Shown: in pieces, positions 55,744 through 64,000 of the stretch
Position numbering within the stretch: position 1 is the stretch's first letter
Layout: every line of letters starts with the position of its first letter
Assembly (NCBI GenBank): GCA_963556495.2
Contig: OY747707.1
Coordinates: 29,613,371-29,677,370, forward strand
DNA from: Valencia hispanica
Taxonomy: Eukaryota > Chordata > Actinopteri > Cyprinodontiformes > Valenciidae
DNA length: 64,000 nt
Direction: 5' to 3'
The notes under the pieces: generated by a model
The model's input: only the letters and a program-made list of their open reading frames with translations
Told to the model about the DNA's origin: nothing
Databases searched by the model: none
Made by a program: the position numbers and the translations under genes

Positions 55744-57690
55744 CATATCAAATGATTTATTTTTTACCAAAGTAATGATATAATATATTCTAAAAAATAG
55801 TTGCAGTTCTAGAATGTAAAAAAATAATGTGAAACTACATTTATTTGGACTGATAGTGATATTAACTGAAGTTGCAAAAATCTGAAGAGCTACATGTTCA
55901 GTATAAAACACATTAGACAAGTGAAACAAAACATGCTTACACACACCACACACCCACACACACACACGTTATATAAAAACACTATTGAGATAACCCTGAT
56001 GTTGAAATTACATTTTTTAGAATATGTAATTCTATGTATTCATTGTTTATGCATTAGGGTAATTTTTTATTGATTGTGTTACATTTGCATTACATTTGGC
56101 TTATAAAGGTAGTCATTTACATTTTATGCTCATGCTTCAACTTTTTACTCTGTGCTACAACACCATAAACTTCTGTAGCACCAGTTACAAACGTACAGCC
56201 CTGCTGAGGTCACACTGGTCTCTTAACTTGATTTTCTTTTTCGTTTTATAACTTACAGCAATGGTAAAATGTAATAGAACTAAGGGTTTAATTTAAATTA
56301 ATTGATTATGTTCTTTATTAAAAGTAGGTCATTGAGTCATACTGCATCAAATGGCCAGGGCTGTAGTTATAATGTAACTTTTATTAAATAATATTATCGC
56401 TAATTATCTGCTGATCTTTTTTTTTTTAAACGATAGGCTTTCTCTCTGTATTGTCCACCCCAAGTATAGATACTTTAATATACATTCATCCAGGCCTGTA
56501 ACTCTCCTTGAATTTATTTATTTTTTCTCAAAGTGCACGAGATTGATGCTTTTAAATATAACATCTCAAAAATTTTCCCCGGACCCCCTACAAGGGTTGT
56601 ATCCTTCTCACCCTTTTCAACCCTGAGCTGTTTTCATTTCTGTATCTATATTTTACAAAAGAGAATTAGAGAAAATTGTACACCAATATCATGATCAATT
56701 CACAATTCAGTAACTTCAGTTACTGAATCTTATGACTGGTCAAAATACACTGAAATTAAACTCTTAGGATGACATTGCACACACGCTGTTTGAAGGAGAA
56801 ATAGTACAGTCCATCACTCTCAAAACACCATACCAACAGTGAAGTCTGAAGACGATAACATCTTGGTGTTGAAATTGTCATTACTGGAAGAGGCTTTTCT
56901 CCAAAGTTTTATTACATTTTAGAAAGTGTGCTCAGTCCTTTTCCCCAGGGTCATCCCACTTATTTAGGCATAACAGGATTTCTGAACAACTTTGCTTTAA
57001 TTTATTTGGATGTGTGGATTACTGAGGTTGTTCCTGACAGCTTGTGTAATGTCAGTAACACCATAAGAAAAATGTTTTCATAGAAAAGCACTAATGTGCT
57101 CTTTACTTATTTTCCTCATAGTAGATATTAAAATGGGTTATAACATACATGACAGCTCTGGGGAACATTGGTGAGGACTTTGATCAAAACACTGACAGAA
57201 CAACATAACTGTCAGCACTACATAAAATCTAAATGAGATAAAGGTCATCACCAAGGAGTCAGTGGATGGCTAGAAAAAGATAAATGAGAACATCTGCATC
57301 TGATGCCTTGTCTGACATGATTTAATCACATCATAGAACCTGAACAACTATTTATAGCTCCAGATTATTTTTAAAGGCAGTAGCAATGGCTATTGTTTAT
57401 TAGTTTTAGCACCTTGCATAACAATTTTTACCTACTGTACTTAATTGAAATAAGATTGATTTTCTCATTCTTCTATATGGTATTTTACTGTAAGCGTATT
57501 CCTTAGAAGAAAATCCCTTTAACACAGCTTGTTGGCTTCTCAACACAACTTCACAAGCTTATTTACTGTTAAAACAAATATTTCAGTATTAAGAACTGCA
57601 TTTAAAATGATCCGTTAGGCTGTTTGTGTTTGATAATCTCATGTATTGCATGTGCAGCAGCACAGAAGACACTTAAACTGAATCCTTTCT
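55744..57690. other. Upstream desert, nothing recognised
   Basis: AT-rich sequence with a short (CA)n at about 55940-55968. No gene or named repeat. Confidence 0.5.
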
Positions 57691-57772
57691 GGGCTGCACA
57701 GTGGCAAGGTGGTTAGTAGACATGGACTAACACAGTGGTTTTGGGTTCTGGTCTGAATCCAGTATCTTAAAT
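57691..57772 (+). mobile_element. SINE head fragment, decayed
   Basis: GGGCTGCACAGTGGCAAGGT and TTGGGTTCTGGTCTGAATCC correspond to the A- and B-box parts of the SINE at 22140-22489. The body is missing. Confidence 0.65.
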
Positions 57773-60100
57773 ATCTGCCAATCCCAAAAAAATTTTGGAC
57801 CAGAATACTTTCCCCTAAACATTTTGTTTTGTTTTTGGTCACATAGTTGTTTGAATTTAACATGATGAAATCACAAAGGCACTGTCAGCTGTATAGTTGC
57901 ACAGTGTGTGCATATTTTCAGTTTTATCTCTACAAAATTGATAATTCTAAATCTAAGCAGATTTTAAAGTGGAAAGAGGATATTGAAGAGGGGCACAATG
58001 GACTTTATCTGATCATAACGGTAGTTCAAAAAATGTTTACTGCACTTGCATTGTGGTTTTTTTAGGGATGTAAAACATTGCTAAAAACATTTGAAAAGTC
58101 AAAATATCAGGTTATGTTTTAGTAAAGACAAGTCAAAAGCATGTCACGATTGACATCACTGACTATAACAGAAGTCTCTTGTAGCTTTTGTCAAATTCTT
58201 TCAACAGGCTACTTACCTTCCAGAGTCCACATGTTTTCACGGGCAGAATTGCACTCTGCATACTGCATTCTGTACTCTACTCTGTCTATACAACATACTG
58301 TTCAACCCAGCAACATATTTTCCTTTCAAATGTGGCACCATTGATAGGAAAATAAACAGGCTTTGAAATGGCCAAGCAAAAATTTCCTTTCTTTTTGTTT
58401 ATATTTATTTGACTGATCAAAGGCCCAAGCCAAGAGCCAGTCACAGGAACCACTGTGCATTCTAATCTATACACATTCGTTTGTACAGTGGCTCTGTAGA
58501 GTCTTTCTCAAAGCAGGTTTCTTAGAGGGATATTTTATTGTAGTGGTAGCATTGTAGGCTTATAGTAATATGTGTACCAGTATACATTTCATGGAAAATG
58601 TTACCAAGATGAAAAACATAAACATTTACCCCAGTCAGCACTTTTCTAATATATAAGCCATCTATAGATGCCTAGAGTAAAAAAGGCAGTGTGACAGCAC
58701 CGACCTTCTTTTGTAAAACTTGTGCTGAAAATGTAGCATGTAAGTCAATTACAGGCAAGAAACACTTACATGTTTCATTCCTGGTACTTTTTTCACACAG
58801 GAAGATCGTTGGTGGCCTCCCACCTCCCATGTCCATTTCCAGCATAAATAGTCATCAGCTTTAGTGTAAAATCAACAACCCAATGCAAGACTGATGATGG
58901 TTTACAGATTTGTAAAATAGTATTTATATAAACTGCTTTGACATTTTTGAGATTCAATTCAATTTAAAATGATAAAGTCTACTTTGGTGTTGGATCCTCC
59001 CTAACTGGTTGCACTAAACAAAGACACTGAGAGTTATCCACTGCAGATACAATATTAACAACCTTACTGCTGTTATTAGATAACTCTGAAGTAACCTGTA
59101 TTACCTTCTATCAGTAAACACAATGAAGATACACATTAGAGATAAATTATCCATTATTCTTTGTTTGAACATTTAACAAATGTTTCAATTTAATGTTTTC
59201 ACTGTGTTTATTTTGGTCAGACTCGCCCGATACCAACTTAGGTTAAAAGTTGTAATTAGCCATTATCTGCAGAAGGCATTTTACGTTCTTTCTTTTTTTA
59301 CATGTCCTGTCTGGCAGTGTGGCACTCAGAATTGGTGTCTGAGTACCAAGTACAAGCCCGACAGATTTACTTTCTCAAGCAGAGCATTACAGCTTCTGCT
59401 ATAGTGCTCCACTTGATATACTGTATATGTGTGAAAAATCTTTATAAGAGATTGCTGTGGGTTTAATTACCTGAAGTTATGGACACGGAAACGAAAAAAT
59501 CAAGAGAGAAGAAAGAAAGAAGATGAAGAAGAGAAGCATTTTATGTTTTTATGGAAAAACACAAGCTCGAAGCAATACAATTTTGATCTTGATCTTGGTG
59601 CTCCAGTGATGATTTTAATAGCATAAAAACTCAAACCCCAGTCAGTTCTATTTCTAAATGATTTGGAACCTGAATAGATTTCAATAGTTCAACACAAATA
59701 ATTATTGAAGTGATAATACTAGAACGGTGCTACAGAGAGACAAACTGTTTATGTAAAATTAATTGGAGCACAGTGATAGAGATAATTAGGCTTTCTTCAC
59801 TAGAAAATAATTTCCTGTTTCAAATGTAATGCCTGATCAAAAACATGAAAGAGGCACAGAACAAACATTATAATTGTGAAGATTATCTTGAATTGTACAT
59901 TTTTGTTTGATGTTCAGTTGAACTTCCAAATGTATATCCCCCGGGAGTTTATTTTGTGCCTATTTGTTTCCATTTGAAAAAGGAGGTTTCTAAAAAGTGT
60001 TGTAGAAGATTATGGTGAGTTTATAGGATTCAGTGTCCAAAAGACAGATAGATTTTTCATGTTTAGAACAACACCATTAGTAGTTTCAATCACTCAAATA
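57773..60100. other. Upstream desert, nothing recognised
   Basis: No transposon ends or coding seen in 2.3 kb of AT-rich sequence. Confidence 0.5.
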
Positions 60101-60975
60101 TTAAAAGGAGGGGTGGCACGTTCTTCTTATGCAGAAAGAGCAATTCTGAGGTCCAGTACATCAAATGTTTTACCTGAAATAGATCTGTAAGTTCAATAAA
60201 TGATTTAGACTACCTATTTGAAATTTTGCACTGACAGCATGTCCGCACTGAACGCCTTGAAATTAGCTGCATGTCTCGTTAAGAGTCTTGGACACGCCCC
60301 CTTCAATACGTTGCCGTCAACGTTATCACAACATTCTCCAGTCGCATGGGGATGAAGCATTACAGTACTGTAGCATCGGTGCGCCGGACTTTTGGAAGAC
60401 AGGCATATCTTTTGGTTTACTATGGCCACGCAGGACATGGTACAAGTATATGCATTTGATCCCGTCTCTGACCCTGACAGTGAAATATTGGATGAACCGG
60501 AGTGCGTTCAGCGGCTCGTTCAAGACATGTCTGCTTGGTAAAATATTGATGTTTCATACACAAGAAAAATCGAACTTGTTACTTTTTTCCCCCAAGTTAA
60601 TAGCTGTAGTAACAAAACTCCTTGTAAACATGAAGCCATCCGAATGCAATTCCGTTTTTGTAATAAAATCAGTCTACATTTTATTTTTTCTGCTGACGTC
60701 GCTCTGCTTTTGTGGTCTGGGAGCGGTGGAGGGATGGCTATGGAGAGACGTGGGCGGTAATCAAAATTTAGGGGCGTTGCTGGGAGGTAAGGGCGTTCCT
60801 AGGAGGACCATGGCGTTCAGTGCTTAACATGGCGGCCGCGAGAGTTTATAGATATTACTCAAACATACATAAATTAACCTAAGAAACACTTTAGGCATGT
60901 TTTTAAGGAGCGAATGGCATAAGAATGTGATGAAAAGCTTTAAAAAGTGGATTTTACATGCCACCCCTCCTTTAA
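60101..60975 (+). mobile_element. TTAA-flanked element with exon-like frame, copy B
   Basis: TTAA (60101-60104) then AAGGAGGGGTGGCACG; the right end GCCACCCCTCC is followed by TTTAA (TTAA 60972-60975). Same family as 55007-55743. Between the frame and the GACGTCGCTCTGC block, copy B keeps an intron-like AT-rich stretch (60539-60690) that copy A lost. The right half has ATGGCGGCCGC at 60830. Confidence 0.9.
60422..60541 (+). CDS. Transposon-encoded acidic N-terminal peptide, exon-1-like, copy B
   Basis: The 39-codon frame begins MATQDMVQVYAFDPVSDPDS and ends ECVQRLVQDMSAW before TAA. The Trp codon overlaps a splice donor, GCTTG|GTAAAA (GT 60538-60539), followed by an AT-rich intron-like stretch. 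Organisation and C-terminal pattern (acidic block, then D-M/V-S-x-W) match the frame at 19596-19778 of a different TTAA-flanked family. This suggests the first exon of a transposase or accessory gene, kept in a non-autonomous element. No downstream exon lies in the element, so as such it makes at best a short peptide. Confidence 0.5.
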   Translation: MATQDMVQVYAFDPVSDPDSEILDEPECVQRLVQDMSAW

Positions 60976-61640
60976 ATTGAACACAGAGATGATGCAACAA
61001 TCACAATTTTTGATCAATTATATTTTTTAAGATGAGAAAAGAAAACTGTCAATACAAAGTGCCAAGCCAATACTTGATTGGAATTAATGCAATGTATTTC
61101 CTTGAAAAAAACTCCTGCAAAGGAAACTGAAAATCATTAGTATTATATATTCTACATTACTGTTTTGATTGTATTCCAATTTACTTACTCACCAGTGATG
61201 TACTGGAAGGTGTAATCTTCATTAGAAAGACACCAAAATGAGATTCTTACAGTATGATAAACCTGATGAACCCAACGATATTGTAACATATTGATTGCCA
61301 TCTATAGCATTTGTTTAATGTTTAATTTTAACTTAGATACAAATACTTAATAAGAAAAAAATAGAACAGCTACTAAGTTTAGTCATAGCCTTTGGGTGCT
61401 TGATCCACATCAAAAGGAGTAATAGTTCCAGTCATTTGAAAAAAGCAGGACTCCCTTGAAAGCCTTTGTGTTTTTCTAACATTTTTGGAAATATGGATAC
61501 TAAAATAGACCTAAAAATGTACATTCATATTTAGCAATTTAGAATAATATTAAAAACGTTATTTTGGTAACTTAACCCACTAAGTAAAACACATTAATTA
61601 CACAAAGACTAATGTCTTCAATGCTTTATTTAATCATGAT
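60976..61640. other. AT-rich flank of a Tc1 relic
   Basis: Probably includes the eroded left end of the Tc1-like relic that follows; no clear inverted repeat. Nothing else recognised. Confidence 0.4.
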
Positions 61641-62045
61641 TAAAGAAGAATCTAAGAAGATTGTTTGAAGTGAGGGATTGAAAGAGACTCAACAACATTT
61701 AAAACAGCTAATTGTATGGGAAATAGTCTACCATTGGAGGACATTCAAAACAATTGCCAACATGCCCAAGTCTGGGCATCCAAGCAATTTCATCCCAAGA
61801 GGGGACCGCAAGCTATGAAAAGAAGTCTCCAAGGGAGGTGTGCAAGAGGATACCTTTTATCTATAGGGAAGAAATGAAGCCCATACTAAAGCTTGCAAGA
61901 GACAATGTAGAAAAAGAAAAGGACTGCTGAAATAATGTTCTTTGGACAGAGGAGTCTAAAACTGATAACTAAAAAGAGGAACTAAATAAACCATTCCAGA
62001 AAATAACATCAAACCAACTGTAAGCATCGTGGTGAAAGTCTGAGT
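61641..62045 (+). pseudogene. Tc1-like transposase relic (lineage 3)
   Basis: The order of landmarks follows a Tc1 gene: ACCATTGGAGGACATTC, AACATGCCCAAGTCTGGGCA (translating NMPKSGHPSNF, like MPRSGRPSKL), GACCGCAAGCTATGAAAAGA, GGAGGTGTGCAAGAGGATAC, GCAAGAGACAATGTAGAAAA and AATGTTCTTTGGACAGAGGA (NVLWTDES with the catalytic Asp codon altered to GAG). A deletion removes the middle of the N-terminal half. No continuous frame. Confidence 0.8.
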
Positions 62046-63567
62046 AAAACAACATTGATTTTTGCTCATTAAACACAATTTAATTTTCCATAGATTAAGG
62101 AAATATGATCATTATGTGAATATAGCTTAATAAATAACTGAAGAATAGTGTATCTTATTTTTCCAACATGTCATGGCTTGTAAATATTTTCAGGTATAAT
62201 TAGAATACCTCAGTGGACAAAACCACCATAAAAAAGAGAAGATGTTCTTTTTGCTCAGTGGAGCTAAAAGACCATACATGGTCTGACACATTTATTAAAA
62301 GTTTAGCTGCTTTCTTTACCAAAATCTACAGTGTGAGTAAGAAAGATTTTAGTGAAATTGCAATAATCTGTTTACAGGAACCTTCAACTATAATCTATTT
62401 ATAGAAACCTTAAACTTTAAACTGTGTTTAAATCAACAGTTTATGCATTTACTGAGTACTATCGGTCTTTTTATGTATTTTTTGGATAAAAAAGCAGCCA
62501 ATAATTCCAGTCAACAGCAATCATTTTATTTATAATTAGCTTTACTTTGAGAGAGTAATAGTCAGAAGTATACTTAAACGACACACAAATGTTAATTTGT
62601 TTCTCCCTTCTTAGACTCTGAGCTCAGCATATAAATTACCGTAACTCCCATTTCAAAGGATCCGCTCATTCCACGTGTGCCACTTTGTTTTTTAGCTCTC
62701 CTGGCTAAATTTTCACCGAGTTGAATATAGCCCACAGTCTCACCAAGGCCGTGCCAGCTGCCTCGTCTCCCTCTTTGCTCAAGTGTCCCACATATGGTGT
62801 AAGAGAATTGGTGGTTACAGTGCACTTAGGACTGGCAGAGAAGCAGCAGGTTAGAAAAAAACACCTCCCAGGAGAAATGATTCAAGCTATTGGAGAGCCA
62901 GAGAGGCGAATAAAGTGAGCGCAATTTCAAACAGGAAATAAATGGAGGTCACAGTGTTTTGATGTTCCTGTACTGGTCACAAAAATAACTCGGGTGATGA
63001 TGGAATCAATCACACCTTTATGGCAGTGAATATTAATGAAGACATGTTAGCTGTTGTTCTTTTTACTTTTTTTCTTCTTAGCATTTTTAGTGAACAGTGT
63101 AATCATGGTGCTTTGCCATCCCTATCTCCCTGCAGGCTGAAGTGAGAGTTTTCAGCAGCAGCCCAGTGTGATACCAGCTGAATCGAGGAATATTATTTGA
63201 AATGTGATGGGTGGTGGTTGTTTTTTTCCCCTCTGCTGTTCTTTTTCTTGTGTTTTTTGTTGTGACAAGTGAGTGCAAGGTCAAAACGGAGTTTATCCTC
63301 TGATATCACCTGCCAGTCCAGACAAGAGAAACGCTCACTGAAGGTGACACTGCTTTGGTGTCTGCACTCAACATGCCACAGCTTCTTTCATTTCCGGCGC
63401 GCTAGAAATTTACAACACATGCTTTGACAGGAGGAGTAAACATCTCTAATATGACCTGGGCTGCGGTGCTCCTGTACTCTAAAGTAAACCTGCCTCCAAC
63501 CTGCATGATCTTTGAGAAATAAAAAATAAATAAAAACAAACAAACCACTTTTTTTTTAGAATGTACA
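62046..63567. other. Upstream desert with candidate regulatory island 62600-62940
   Basis: No coding recognised. The island is balanced in composition and repeat-free, with CCACGTGTGCC (E-box CACGTG) at 62672 and TCACCAAGGCCGTGCC. Function is inferred only from its contrast with the AT-rich surroundings. Confidence 0.35.
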
Positions 63568-63760
63568 CTTCATTGCAAAACTATTCATACTCCTTTAACT
63601 CTTTCACGTTTTATTGCCCTTTCTTCTTTGCAAAACAGCTTTAGCTCAATCACATTGGATAGAGAGCTTCTGTGAGCATCAGATTTTAGGACTTGCCACA
63701 GGTTTTCTTTTGGACTTGATTGTAGCTCTGGCTGTATGCATGTAATGGCTATTTCTGCTC
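63568..63760 (-). pseudogene. Tc1-like antisense remnant, internally deleted
   Basis: CATTGCAAAACTATTCATAC then TTTAACTCTTTCACGTTTTA is a Tc1 inverted-repeat end. It jumps directly to CTTCTTTGCAAAACAGCTTT, ATTGGATAGAGAGCTTCTGT and CTTGCCACAGGTTTTC, which is the complement of the transposase C-terminal coding (compare GTTTTGCAAAGAAGAATGGG at 44853). Frames are lost. Confidence 0.8.
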
Positions 63761-64000
63761 AAGGTTGCATATGCAGACACATACAGACAAAGCCTTCTGT
63801 CTATCTTCAATGGGTATTTTAGTCATCAATGAGCTTGTAGTGCATACCCAAATGCATCAAATTGAGCAATACCATCAGTAATTGCAGGTGCAGTGTGGCT
63901 CAGTATACCGCACATGCAATCAGCGAAAGGAACAAAGAAGAAAAAGGCGATAAAAGAAATAGCTGAAGTTTTTAAAGCAAAAGACAGTGCGGATGCACTG
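63761..64000. other. Right edge, nothing recognised
   Basis: Short unassigned sequence. Confidence 0.4.

Overview
This window looks like teleost fish nuclear DNA. It is AT-rich, it holds one spliced vertebrate neural gene with very long introns, and it is full of transposon families typical of fish: Rex3 (RTE-clade) LINE, several Tc1-like lineages, hAT relics, TTAA-target MITEs and tRNA-headed SINEs. The exact species is not resolvable by reading alone; a percomorph-type fish is my guess.

The only host gene I can support is pcdh17 (protocadherin-17, a delta-2 protocadherin) on the minus strand. Its large first coding exon (30646 to 28178, 823 codons) encodes the signal peptide, six cadherin repeats, the transmembrane segment and the start of the tail. 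Two further exons, both missed by simple ORF calling, follow: exon 2 (26637 to 26579, 59 nt) and exon 3 (24589 to 24420, 170 nt, carrying the acidic/serine CM2-like tail motif). All three splice phases agree (0, then 2, then 1). The last coding exon is not seen, so intron 3 runs from 24419 off the left edge and is at least 24 kb. Positions 30647 to about 31900 are the likely 5' UTR/promoter. The rest, to 64000, is a gene-free upstream desert with transposons and a few candidate regulatory islands.

The left part (1-24419) is intron 3 and is a transposon graveyard: a 320-bp direct duplication, a SINE, TTAA-type MITEs, an L2-like RT relic, a THAP-domain exon relic, an internally deleted Tc1 copy beside a roughly 800-bp (TA)n/(GT)n array, a piggyBac-like element with a nested hAT BED-finger relic, and a 4.6-kb Russian-doll nest (18389-23049). 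Introns 1 and 2 are small and comparatively clean.

The right part (32-64 kb) holds more Tc1 relics in both orientations, a 680-bp pyrimidine-only-like tract, a nearly full-length but multiply broken Tc1 (43058-45177) with a LINE-derived insertion, a 5'-truncated Rex3 LINE (48984-51790), a hAT zinc-finger relic, and two related TTAA-flanked elements (55007-55743 and 60101-60975).

The most interesting signal is that three TTAA-flanked non-autonomous elements of two families (19369-20195, 55007-55743, 60101-60975) carry a short acidic reading frame beginning with ATG and, in two of them, ending at exactly the same place: a Trp codon overlapping a GT splice donor (TG|GTAA). They look like mobile first-exon cassettes rather than inert MITEs.
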